NCBI GenBank assembly: GCA_021647445.1
Contig: JAKIUS010000112.1
Location: 1-6,050 of the forward strand
Origin: Geopsychrobacter sp.
GTDB taxonomy: Bacteria; Desulfobacterota; Desulfuromonadia; Desulfuromonadales; Geopsychrobacteraceae
Direction: 5' to 3'
DNA length: 6,050 nucleotides
The position numbers and the translations under genes are program-made. Shown one piece after another: positions 1 to 5,800 of the stretch (position 1 is the first letter of the stretch; each line of letters begins with the position of its first letter). Below the pieces are notes generated by a model. The model made no database searches. It had not been told where the DNA came from and was given only the letters and a program-made list of their open reading frames with translations.

Positions 1-237
1 ATTGATGCTTTCGACTTCCATCCCTAGAAATGCGGCGGTTACGTCGGTGGCGACCTTTGCCGGCAGGTGGATTGAAAGATTGCCTCTGACGGACCCGGCC
101 AGGCCGACCATACCGGTGATGCTGTTTTCAAACGCGGTATCGGTGCGTGTGGTCGGCTCTTCGGGCGTTACTTCGAGCATAATCATGCTCGAGAAAATTT
201 CACATGTTGCAGCTACAATTTGTTCAGCATGTTTCAC
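1..237 (-). CDS. cheX: CheX-like chemotaxis phosphatase, 5' part only
   Basis: This is the N-terminal 79 codons of a CheX-like protein that continues past the left edge. It begins at GTG (237-235), preceded by GAGGT with a 5-base spacing. The translation starts MKHAEQIVAATCEIFSSM and later contains GNLSIHLPAKVATDVTAAF. It aligns by eye with the complete CheX at 714-1190, where the matching stretch is GEVRIALPSALLTNMTADMF, followed by an FGIE/LGME-type turn. CheX-family proteins dephosphorylate CheY-P using a Glu-x-x-Asn helix; that motif would lie beyond the window, so activity cannot be judged. The gene follows the second cheY after 68 bases containing a hairpin. Its GTG start makes it easy to miss, and a long antisense frame covers the same bases. 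Family assignment is fairly sure; the start is likely but not certain. Confidence 0.8.
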   Translation of the reverse strand, partial: MKHAEQIVAATCEIFSSMIMLEVTPEEPTTRTDTAFENSITGMVGLAGSVRGNLSIHLPAKVATDVTAAFLGMEVESIN

Positions 238-269
238 GATAGACCTCGTAGCAAAAGGGAAACAATTGT

Positions 270-294
270 GTCGGTGACCCAATGAGTCACCGAC
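270..294 (-). terminator. Intergenic hairpin between cheY and cheX, possible attenuator
   Basis: A perfect 9-base inverted repeat (GTCGGTGAC / GTCACCGAC) encloses a 7-base loop in the gap between the second cheY stop and the GTG start of the second cheX. In the direction of transcription the stem is followed by ACAATTGTTTCCC rather than a clean T run, so it is not a textbook intrinsic terminator. It may partly terminate, protect the upstream mRNA, or set different levels for the two genes. The symmetry is certain; the function is a guess. Confidence 0.4.
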
Positions 295-305
295 CCTGTG
301 TATTT

Positions 306-677
306 TTAAAGTAGTGGTCCGAGTGTCTCGTTGATTAAATCGGGAGTAAAGGGTTTTTTGATTGCCCCCTTGGCGCCTAGTGCTTTTGCTTCATCGATAA
401 TATCGGCGCCGGTTTCGGTTGATATCATGATGACTGGGATATCCTTGATCGCAGCATCTTCAGATTTGGCTTTAAGAAATTCGAGTCCGGTCATGTTTGG
501 CATGTTGATATCACTCAAGACAACATCAACGGTATTGTTCGCGAGGACATCGAGCGCTTCCTGGCCATCAGCGGCCTCTAGGATTTCCGAAAAATCGATT
601 CCGGCCTGGCGTAGGGCTCGGGAGACAATTTTGCGCATGGTATTGGAATCATCGACGATCAGCACTGTTTTACCCAT
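306..677 (-). CDS. cheY: CheY-type single-domain response regulator (second copy)
   Basis: A 123-residue stand-alone receiver domain with no output domain. The acidic pocket is D9/D10 (VLIVDDS), the phosphoacceptor is D56 (VVLSDINMP), the switch Ser/Thr is S86 (VIMISTE), and the conserved lysine is K108 (IKKPF). All catalytic positions are present, so it should be phosphorylated by a CheA-type kinase. The position equivalent to E. coli CheY Tyr106, three before the lysine, is alanine (A105), so binding to the FliM motor protein in the E. coli manner is not assured. The ATG at 677 follows AGGAG at a 5-base spacing. The gene lies 36 bases after cheX and is followed by a hairpin and another cheX-like gene, giving an alternating CheY/CheX arrangement. 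Its partner could be the motor, the HDOD protein or another output; the sequence does not decide. Confidence 0.93.
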   Translation of the reverse strand: MGKTVLIVDDSNTMRKIVSRALRQAGIDFSEILEAADGQEALDVLANNTVDVVLSDINMPNMTGLEFLKAKSEDAAIKDIPVIMISTETGADIIDEAKALGAKGAIKKPFTPDLINETLGPLL

Positions 678-713
678 GGGGGCTCCTTATCGGTTGGTGA
701 AATAAATGGGTCA

Positions 714-1190
714 TTAATTATTGTAGGCGGAAAAACCGTTGCCATTGGCGACAATGAGCAAGGGTTCTCCTTCAATCTGTAAATTCCAGACAATAGCGTT
801 CTCTTCGTTTTCGGGGACCGGTCCTTCGCCATGTTCGGGCAAACCGAGTTGGTAGGTCTGATCCTCTGGGATCAGGTTGGTCATAAATAGTCCGGCCAGG
901 GTATTTAGCATTTCAGCGATGATATCCTGATGCTGGCTTTCTGAGACCTCTTCGATTTCGATGCCGAACATATCGGCGGTCATATTGGTCAGCAGTGCTG
1001 AAGGCAGGGCTATGCGCACCTCCCCCTGCAGGGGATCATGAATCAAGATGCTGACCCAGGTCGCATGGGTTGGCGATTCAAATGCGAGTTCTTCCGATTG
1101 TTCGGTGACCTCGACGAAGGCCATATTTTCAAAGGTTTGTCGGGTTGCGTCGAGCATCGCTTTGTAGGTGGCAGTTTCCTGATGCGGCAT
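714..1190 (-). CDS. cheX: CheX-like CheY-P phosphatase
   Basis: A 158-residue cytoplasmic protein of the CheC/CheX/FliY phosphatase superfamily, CheX branch. The main evidence is the helix DIIAEMLNTLAGLF, which carries the Glu-x-x-Asn signature as E93 and N96. In this family those residues position the water that removes phosphate from CheY-P. A preceding GEVRIALPSALLTNM strand-helix segment and a C-terminal hydrophobic strand (EGEPLLIVANG) also fit. Only one ExxN motif is visible, as in CheX and unlike the two in CheC. The length is typical of CheX. The ATG at 1190 is preceded by GGGAGA about 9 bases upstream. It sits between two cheY genes, 27 bases after the first and 36 before the second, so either receiver is a plausible substrate. 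The family call rests on motif and context and is good; activity is inferred. Confidence 0.85.
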   Translation of the reverse strand: MPHQETATYKAMLDATRQTFENMAFVEVTEQSEELAFESPTHATWVSILIHDPLQGEVRIALPSALLTNMTADMFGIEIEEVSESQHQDIIAEMLNTLAGLFMTNLIPEDQTYQLGLPEHGEGPVPENEENAIVWNLQIEGEPLLIVANGNGFSAYNN

Positions 1191-1217
1191 AATTTAATTC
1201 TCCCTGCTTAAAGCAGT

Positions 1218-1592
1218 TCAGTCATCCAGAAAAGAGGCGAGAGCATCCATCAGCATGGGAGGTGCAACCGGTTTGTTGAGAACCTTTAAGGCTCCAAGCT
1301 TCAACAACTCCTTCTCCTTGGCCGGGTTCCCGGCGCTGGTGATAATGACGACCGGCAGATCGCTCAATTTTGGGCTGGCTTTAACCCATTTAAGCAGGGT
1401 TTCACCATCCATCACTGGCATATTTAAGTCACTCAGCAAGAGATCAGTCGGTGCAGCCTTGGCGGCGGCCAGGGCTTCTTTGCCATGCTCCGCTTCGACA
1501 ATCTCAGCGTCACCCAGACCAATAATGTCGAGACAGCGTCTGATAAACATGCGTGCGGTTGCCGAGTCGTCTGCGATAACAATCCGTTTCAT
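1218..1592 (-). CDS. cheY: CheY-type single-domain response regulator (first copy)
   Basis: A 124-residue receiver domain alone. Visible key residues are D8/D9 (VIADDSATARM), phosphoacceptor D55 (LLLSDLNMPVMDG), switch threonine T85 (VVIITSAG) and K107 (VLNKPV). It is clearly diverged from the CheY at 306-677, so the pair is not a recent duplication. The position matching E. coli CheY Tyr106 is a valine (V104), an unusual residue for a motor-binding CheY. Its ATG overlaps the HDOD stop codon by four bases (ATGA), indicating translational coupling and suggesting the two proteins are made in matched amounts. With the HDOD protein upstream and CheX downstream it may belong to a local HDOD-CheY-CheX signalling unit rather than acting as the classical motor CheY. 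Receiver identity is certain; the output target is unknown. Confidence 0.93.
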   Translation of the reverse strand: MKRIVIADDSATARMFIRRCLDIIGLGDAEIVEAEHGKEALAAAKAAPTDLLLSDLNMPVMDGETLLKWVKASPKLSDLPVVIITSAGNPAKEKELLKLGALKVLNKPVAPPMLMDALASFLDD

Positions 1593-2470
1593 CGATTCGA
1601 TTCTCCTGTGTCAGAAAAGGAGCGTTCAAGTTTGTCGAACTCTTCATTCACGGTCAGCATCACATTGGCTAACGCATTCGGTTTTAACTCAAAAAACTGG
1701 GTGTAGTTTGGGTCGAGCTTGTACTGCATGCTGTCCGCTCCGGTACCGCATCCACCCATCATAGCAATGTTATCTCCCAGGTGGACGGTGTAAACAAGTT
1801 CCTGAAATTCAGGGCTGGCACCAGCCGGATTGTGATGAAAACGGATGGCTTCAGCGATCGCAGTGGGCAGTCTCCAGGCAAGAGCCAATTCGTAGCCGGC
1901 GCGGGGATGATCGAAGCCGATGAGCGATTCTTCGGCGCTGAGGTAGTCGCTGAACTCTTCGCTTTCAATTTTTCGCAGAACTTCGCTGGCGGTGCCGTGC
2001 AGATAATCCGAAATTAATGCCTTGCCAATATCGTGCAGCAAGCCTGCAGTAAATGCCAGGTCGGGATTGATATCTGAATCGCTCTGGACTGCAACCTCAC
2101 GTGAAGCGATGGCGGTGCGCAGATCGTGCCGCCAGAGATCCCCATGTTCTCCTTCATAGCCGACCAGTTCTTTGTCGAACAGTTGGGCTGCACAGTCTCC
2201 GATGGCGATGCCGATGATCAGGCGTTCCCCCAGGTAGGAAATGGCACGATCCAAAGAGGTGATTTCGCTGATGAGTCCGAAGGCGGCCGAATTAACAACT
2301 TTGAGCACGCGGGCGGTGAGAGTCGCATCGGTTTTTACGATGTGGACAATCCCCCTCAGATCATGATCAGGGTCGGTGGTAGTCTGCAACAGTTGTGTCG
2401 CACTGGCCGAGAGCAGAGGCACCGACTTGATGACCTTTTGAATCTCTTCCTGGTCTATTTTTTCAGTCAT
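1589..2470 (-). CDS. HDOD-domain signalling protein
   Basis: A 293-residue protein built around one HDOD domain (roughly residues 10-215), with a C-terminal tail of about 60 residues showing no recognised motif. The N-terminal part reads like the HDOD helical lead (LPLLSAS-type start, then KVVNSAAFG at 57-65). The HD-like core has H115 (LWRHDLRTA), H146-D147 (LLHDIGK), H188 (DHPRAGYELALAW), H212-H213 (RFHHNP) and D233 (HLGDNIA). HDOD proteins are non-membrane signalling proteins, often found beside response regulators; most are thought not to be active phosphodiesterases. This one keeps a full-looking set of possible metal ligands. There is no GYP motif, no receiver domain and no membrane segment. 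The ATG at 2470 has GGAGG about 7 bases upstream. It starts 11 bases after the cheD stop and overlaps cheY by four bases. The domain is sure; the function is not. Confidence 0.9.
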   Translation of the reverse strand: MTEKIDQEEIQKVIKSVPLLSASATQLLQTTTDPDHDLRGIVHIVKTDATLTARVLKVVNSAAFGLISEITSLDRAISYLGERLIIGIAIGDCAAQLFDKELVGYEGEHGDLWRHDLRTAIASREVAVQSDSDINPDLAFTAGLLHDIGKALISDYLHGTASEVLRKIESEEFSDYLSAEESLIGFDHPRAGYELALAWRLPTAIAEAIRFHHNPAGASPEFQELVYTVHLGDNIAMMGGCGTGADSMQYKLDPNYTQFFELKPNALANVMLTVNEEFDKLERSFSDTGESNR

Positions 2471-2481
2471 TTAATGCCTCC

Positions 2482-2970
2482 TCACAGTTTCCAGTTGGGA
2501 CGACCGGGCGAACTGAGGATGATCTCGCCACTCTCTACCGAGACAGTAACGGTGCGGCTGAAATTTCCACCCAGGTCTTCAGCGACGGCCCCCATGCCGT
2601 ACTTCCACAATATTTTTTTGATCGACAGAGCATTACGTTTGCCAATTTGAAAGGTGTCGTTGGTATCCATGACATTGGCACCTCCGCAAAGTTTGACAAC
2701 CATTCCCTTCCCCTTGGGATTACAACCGAATTTTGCCATTTTTGCCAGCAGGGCGGGGATGCCGGTATCCGCAAAATAACCCGGCTTCTCGACCGATTTT
2801 GCCTTGTTGATGGTGGATTCCGGAAGTGCAACGTGCACCATACCGACGGTCCTGGTTTTTGGGTCGAGCAGGATGACCGATACACAGGACCCCAAGGCGA
2901 AGGTCTTAACGTCTTCACCTGGCCTGTTTGAGGCTCCATAGTCGCCGACTCCGAGAATGATCTGCCCCAT
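2482..2970 (-). CDS. cheD: CheD, chemoreceptor glutamine deamidase
   Basis: A 162-residue CheD, which converts specific glutamines of methyl-accepting receptors to glutamate and so creates methylation sites. The active-site residues expected from the characterised family are visible: C29 in TFALGSCVSV, H46 in VGMVHVALP, and T23. The downstream KLCGGANVM segment and the C-terminal VTVSVESGEIIL strand are also typical. Length matches the family. The ATG at 2970 lies 3 bases after the cheB stop, with GGAG inside the end of cheB, so it should be translationally coupled to cheB. The following HDOD gene starts 11 bases after its stop. In Bacillus CheD is controlled by CheC. No CheC is seen here, only CheX-like proteins. 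Confident call. Confidence 0.95.
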   Translation of the reverse strand: MGQIILGVGDYGASNRPGEDVKTFALGSCVSVILLDPKTRTVGMVHVALPESTINKAKSVEKPGYFADTGIPALLAKMAKFGCNPKGKGMVVKLCGGANVMDTNDTFQIGKRNALSIKKILWKYGMGAVAEDLGGNFSRTVTVSVESGEIILSSPGRPNWKL

Positions 2971-2973
2971 AGT

Positions 2974-4029
2974 CTATTTCTCCGTCAGCAGATTAAGCAG
3001 GGACTGTGCGATCTTATCGAGAGGAACAAGTTTTTCCGCGCCCCCTTTTTCATAAGCGACCTTTGGCATGCCAAAAACCACCGATGAGGCTTCGTCCTGG
3101 GCGATGCAGCGAGCACCCGCATTTTTCATTTTCAACATACCGTCAGAGCCATCACCACCCATACCGGTCAGCATGCCTCCAACGGCATTGGCGCCGACAT
3201 GTTCGGCGATTGAGGTCATCATGACATCGACCGATGGACAATGGCCGCTGATTTTATCGGTGCCGCCGCACTTCACATGGTAAAAACCACCGGAACGGAT
3301 GACCTTCATCTGCATACCGCCGGGAGCAACCAGGATCAGTCCGTTGCGCACCCGGTCGCCATCAGTCGCTTCCTTAACTTCCATGGCGCAGAGGGTGTTC
3401 AGCCGATCTGAAAACATCTTGGTAAAACCGCCTGGCATATGCTGGACGATAACCACCCCGGGAGTGGTGGCCGGGAACTGGGTGATCACCTTGCGGATTG
3501 CTTCGGTTCCGCCGGTGGAGGCACCGATGGCAATAACCTTGTCGGTCGATTCTGCCAGTGCCTTGCTGCCTGCCAGGGTCTGAGGCCTGTTCGCTTCAAC
3601 CCGGTGGCCTTTCCAGTGAGAAACATTTGCGGTCGAGGCAATTTTAACCTTGACCTGCAATTCACCAATCATCGAGTTGAGCCCGCTTGCAACATTGCTG
3701 GTCGGCTTGGCAACAAAGTCGACCGCACCGGCATCCAAGGCATCAATAGTGATCTGTTTGCCCCGTTGGGTGAGAGAACTGACCATGACGACCGGCATTG
3801 GAAATTGGGGCATCAGTTTGCGTAGAAAGGCGACGCCATCCATTTTTGGCATTTCGACATCGAGGGTGAGCACGTCGGGCTGCAACTGAACGATTTTATC
3901 ACGTGCCTGGTAGGGGTCTGCCGCAGTACCGACGACCTCGATATTCGGATCAAGGTTTAATCCCTGACTCAGGATATTCCGCACCAGGGCAGAATCATCG
4001 ACAATGAGAACGCGGATAGGTCGAACCAT
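2974..4029 (-). CDS. cheB: CheB, receptor methylesterase/deamidase response regulator
   Basis: A 351-residue, two-domain CheB. The N-terminal receiver (about 1-125) has D11/D12 (VLIVDDSALVRN), phosphoacceptor D57 (VLTLDVEMPKMDG), S84 (VVMVSS) and K108 (FVAKPT). A linker (about 126-160) leads to the methylesterase domain (about 163-350). Its catalytic triad is visible as S171 (IGASTGGTEA), H197 (IVQHMPGGF) and D293 (LTGMGGDGSDGM). It removes methyl groups from chemoreceptors, and phosphorylation by CheA normally activates it. The ATG at 4029 shares one base with the cheR stop (TGATG) and has AAGGGAG 7 bases upstream. A TTG one codon earlier is in frame but less well spaced. Nothing looks degraded, although the kinase that should activate it is missing from this locus. 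Confidence 0.97.
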   Translation of the reverse strand: MVRPIRVLIVDDSALVRNILSQGLNLDPNIEVVGTAADPYQARDKIVQLQPDVLTLDVEMPKMDGVAFLRKLMPQFPMPVVMVSSLTQRGKQITIDALDAGAVDFVAKPTSNVASGLNSMIGELQVKVKIASTANVSHWKGHRVEANRPQTLAGSKALAESTDKVIAIGASTGGTEAIRKVITQFPATTPGVVIVQHMPGGFTKMFSDRLNTLCAMEVKEATDGDRVRNGLILVAPGGMQMKVIRSGGFYHVKCGGTDKISGHCPSVDVMMTSIAEHVGANAVGGMLTGMGGDGSDGMLKMKNAGARCIAQDEASSVVFGMPKVAYEKGGAEKLVPLDKIAQSLLNLLTEK

Positions 4030-4889
4030 CAAGCATCTCCCTTCTGGTAGAGAGCCGGTTGTAAATACTTGTAAAGTGTTTGTGTGCGGCCAAGGGTCTC
4101 GGAATGCCCGATAAACAGAGAGCCGTCCTGCTCGGTTGTACGATGAAAGCGTGTCACCAGCGTATCACGTGTCGGTTGATCGAAATAGATCATGACATTA
4201 CGACAGAAGATGATCTGAAAAGGTTTTTTGAACGGGAACTTGGCGTTCATCAGGTTGAGACGGCGATAGGTTGTTTCGTGTTTTACATCATCACGGACGG
4301 CCAGTTTTTTGTCACTGGCCGGGATGAAATATTTGTTGCGCAGGTTGGCGGGCAATTGATCGACCCGGTCCTGGGTGTAGATACCGGCGCGGGCAGCCGA
4401 AAGGGCTTTATCAGAGATGTCGGTCGCAAGAATTCCGGCATCCCAGTTTTTGTAATCGGCCCCTAAGTATTCCTTCATCAGCATAATGAGGGTATAGGGC
4501 TCTTCTCCGGTTGAACTACCAGCGCACCAGATACGAAGATCCCGCCGGTTTTGTTGCTTGAGGCGCGTAATAACGTCTGGTAGCGCGGTGTTGTAAAAAT
4601 AATCAAAATGATCTTTTTCACGATTAAAATAGGTGTGATTGGTTGAAATAAGATCGACCAGTTCACTTAAGCCCTGTTCCGATTTGTCGTCTGTCAAAAA
4701 ATCGGTATATTGCTGAAAAGTTGAAAAACCACGGGTCCGCATCAGTTTTTGCAGCCGTCCGACCAACAAAGAACGTTTTTGCTCCGTCAGGTTAATACCG
4801 AAGCGTTGATGGATAAGGTCACGCAAGTTCGAAAATTCCGCGTCACTGATTGCCATCATGTTGTTTGATATGTTGCTTGGTTGATTCAT
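4029..4889 (-). CDS. cheR: CheR, chemoreceptor glutamate methyltransferase
   Basis: A 286-residue CheR that methylates receptor glutamates using S-adenosylmethionine. The N-terminal helical domain (about 12-80) carries basic residues of the type that contact receptors (EQKRSLLVGRLQKLMR). The transition motif is TNHTYFNRE (83-91). The SAM-binding motif I is RIWCAGSSTGEEPYT (119-133), followed by GILATDISDKAL (152-163), the FCRNVMIYFD motif (228-237) and GHSE (261-264). Length is normal. The ATG at 4889 has only a weak upstream GGGC and no clear ribosome site. A later ATG pair (residues 11-12) has none either, so the first start is kept. It follows cheW after about 100 bases and couples to cheB through TGATG. 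Identity is certain; the exact start is slightly less so. Confidence 0.95.
   Translation of the reverse strand: MNQPSNISNNMMAISDAEFSNLRDLIHQRFGINLTEQKRSLLVGRLQKLMRTRGFSTFQQYTDFLTDDKSEQGLSELVDLISTNHTYFNREKDHFDYFYNTALPDVITRLKQQNRRDLRIWCAGSSTGEEPYTLIMLMKEYLGADYKNWDAGILATDISDKALSAARAGIYTQDRVDQLPANLRNKYFIPASDKKLAVRDDVKHETTYRRLNLMNAKFPFKKPFQIIFCRNVMIYFDQPTRDTLVTRFHRTTEQDGSLFIGHSETLGRTQTLYKYLQPALYQKGDA
4037..4043 (-). promoter_or_regulatory. Ribosome binding site that sets the cheB start
   Basis: AAGGGAG lies 7 bases before the ATG at 4029, inside the last codons of cheR. It favours the ATG over the in-frame TTG one codon upstream, giving a 351-residue CheB that begins MVRPIRVLIVDD. Confidence 0.6.
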
Positions 4890-4990
4890 GAGAGCCCGTA
4901 TTGTTGAGTATTTGCCGATTTCATCATCGAGGGTGATCTGTGGTTGTTAAGTCCCTGTCCCAGTCGCCCTTTGTGCGATAGAGGGTTTAA
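4890..4990 (-). other. Untranslated gap between cheW and cheR
   Basis: This 101-base gap is the longest in the operon. No convincing promoter, terminator hairpin or RNA was seen. Read in the cheW frame, it has no stop after the cheW TGA until a TGA at 4888-4886, which overlaps the cheR ATG (ATGA). That frame contains two adjacent ATGs (4927, 4924) and would encode at most 13 residues from the first, with no ribosome site. Stop-free stretches of this size are not rare, so it is recorded as a curiosity only. It could be a leader coupling cheR translation or the scar of a lost gene. Confidence 0.3.
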
Positions 4991-5518
4991 TCAATCCTGC
5001 TCTTCGTTTGCAGCCCCCATCAATTTGAGCATTTTTTCATCGAATAGCAACTCTTTGACATCGAGGAGGATTTTGACGTCATCGCCGATTTTCCCCATAC
5101 CCTGAATGCAGCGGTTGCCGGTGCTTTTGCCGGTGCGTGGTGGTGGTTCGACGTTTTTGGCTGGAATGTCCGAGACTTCACTTACTTCATCGACCACTAA
5201 GCCGACTTCAGTGTTTTCTATATTAACAACAATTATACAGGTTCGATCGTCGTAGTCACGTGCTTCAATGCTGAACCGGGCACGGACGTCCATGACCGGA
5301 ATCACCTTGCCGCGCAGGTTGATGACCCCGCGGATAAAATCTGGCATGTCGGGGACTTCGGTGATCTTCTGGATGCCGATTATTTCAATGACATAACGAA
5401 TCTCAATGCCGTAGTCTTCGCCTGCCAGGTGAAAGGTCAGGTATTTGTCTTTCTGGGTGTCTTCGTTTTCATAATCACCAAGCGCCGAATTTGCGGTTGC
5501 TGCGCTGTTTTCGCTCAT
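4991..5518 (-). CDS. cheW: CheW, chemotaxis coupling protein
   Basis: A 175-residue CheW, the adaptor that links methyl-accepting receptors to CheA in the cytoplasmic array. After a charged, low-complexity N-terminal tail of about 25 residues, the CheW fold begins at KYLTFHLAGEDYGIEI. It contains PDFIRGVINLRGKVIPVMDVR (split here as residues 59-79), with the typical NLRG turn, then GLVVDEVSEV and the C-terminal KILLDVKELL. The start chosen is ATG 5518, with GGAGG five bases upstream. An in-frame ATG at 5530 would place that GGAGG inside the coding sequence and has no site of its own. The start lies 17 bases after the stop of the chimeric cheA remnant. No damage is visible, but its normal partner CheA is truncated here. 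Confidence 0.95.
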   Translation of the reverse strand: MSENSAATANSALGDYENEDTQKDKYLTFHLAGEDYGIEIRYVIEIIGIQKITEVPDMPDFIRGVINLRGKVIPVMDVRARFSIEARDYDDRTCIIVVNIENTEVGLVVDEVSEVSDIPAKNVEPPPRTGKSTGNRCIQGMGKIGDDVKILLDVKELLFDEKMLKLMGAANEEQD

Positions 5519-5522
5519 TTTT

Positions 5523-5528
5523 TCCTCC
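5523..5528 (-). promoter_or_regulatory. Ribosome binding site that sets the cheW start
   Basis: GGAGGA sits five A residues before the ATG at 5518. It decides between two in-frame ATGs: the upstream one at 5530 overlaps this site itself and is preceded only by an AT-rich stretch. Confidence 0.75.
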
Positions 5529-5535
5529 ATGATTT

Positions 5536-5763
5536 TTATGCTTCAGTATCTTGTAGCTGATTCTTGTTTTTGCCCGCAACCGACTCGCGCAGACCGCCAA
5601 TATCGAGGATCAGGCTGACGCCGCCATCGCCTAGAATTGTGCAACCGGAGACACCGGAAACGTTGCCGATAAATTTCGAAAGTCCTTTAATGACGGTTTG
5701 TTGTTGCAAGCAAAGCTTTTGTAGCGCATCTATCGTGGTAGGAAGTTTGTTTTCAATCAACAT
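5536..5763 (-). pseudogene. IS66 tnpC'-'cheA in-frame chimera (CheA remnant)
   Basis: A 75-codon frame made of two unrelated ends. Residues 1-22 (MLIENKLPTTIDALQKLCLQ plus two Gln) resemble the N-terminus of IS66-family TnpC transposases, which begin with a LP-x-D/T-IDAL helix and a run of Gln. From about residue 20 onward it reads as the CheA C-terminus: QQQTVIKGLSKF, then SGVSGCTILGDGGVSLILDI and a short polar tail. E. coli CheA has a comparable GQQQ-VVIK...ATILGDG stretch. The shared QQQ, CAACAACAA at 5698-5706, marks the join. All of P1 (phosphorylated His), dimerisation, ATPase and most of the P5 coupling domain are missing, so no kinase activity is possible. No ribosome site is seen at ATG 5763; a GTG at 5781 is in frame but even less supported. 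It may be translated, but the product is probably useless. Confidence 0.85.
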
Positions 5764-5789
5764 GCCGGTAGTGTAAAACACACCGGCAT
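5757..5789 (-). CDS. Possible ten-residue leader peptide before tnpC
   Basis: A ten-codon frame (MPVCFTLPAC) starts at ATG 5789, 11 bases after the tnpB stop, with AGGGGTG six bases upstream. It runs through the inverted repeat and ends at TGA 5759-5757, so its stop overlaps the region of the tnpC ATG (ATGTTGA). A ribosome reading it would melt the hairpin and finish two bases from the tnpC start, which suggests reinitiation. No homology is claimed; the frame is short and could be chance. Confidence 0.3.
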   Translation of the reverse strand: MPVCFTLPAC

Positions 5790-5790
5790 G
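5761..5790 (-). promoter_or_regulatory. Hairpin masking the tnpC start codon
   Basis: The outer stem pairs CATGCCGGT (5761-5769) with ACCGGCATG (5782-5790) perfectly. The inner stem pairs GTGT (5771-5774) with ACAC (5778-5781), leaving one bulged A (5770) and a three-base loop. In the transcript the tnpC ATG (5763-5761) lies in the downstream arm, so it would be hidden when folded. There is no T run after it, so termination is unlikely. The structure is certain as sequence symmetry; translational control is inferred. Confidence 0.55.
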
Positions 5791-5800
5791 TCTGTCACCC

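Noticed and set aside
173..192. Perfect 8-base inverted repeat (TCGAGCAT, four-base loop)
   Set aside because: It lies inside the cheX coding region with no T run or regulatory context; it is probably a by-product of the codons.
2..277. Plus-strand open frame of about 90 codons at the left edge
   Set aside because: It is antisense to the GTG-started cheX-like gene on the minus strand, which has a ribosome site and clear similarity to the other CheX; the plus-strand translation resembles nothing.
684..695. ACCGATAAGG on the minus strand before the second cheY, resembling a sigma-28 -10 element
   Set aside because: No matching TAAA-type -35 at the right distance, and the AAGGAG part is simply the ribosome binding site.
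1255..3889. Several long plus-strand open frames across cheY, HDOD, cheD and cheB
   Set aside because: All are antisense to well-supported genes with intact catalytic motifs; their translations show no domains and no ribosome sites.
5519..5530. Upstream ATG (5530) as the cheW start
   Set aside because: It would place the strong GGAGG inside the gene; the ATG at 5518 has that site at ideal spacing and the added residues (MEEK) are just the translated ribosome site.
5764..5781. GTG at 5781 as the start of the tnpC'-'cheA frame
   Set aside because: It lies in the hairpin with no ribosome site, and the IS66 TnpC-like sequence begins naturally at the ATG at 5763.
5761..5790. Hairpin read as an intrinsic terminator of the IS66 genes
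   Set aside because: No T tract follows on either strand, and it sits between tnpB and tnpC, where termination would be counterproductive; start-codon masking explains its position better.
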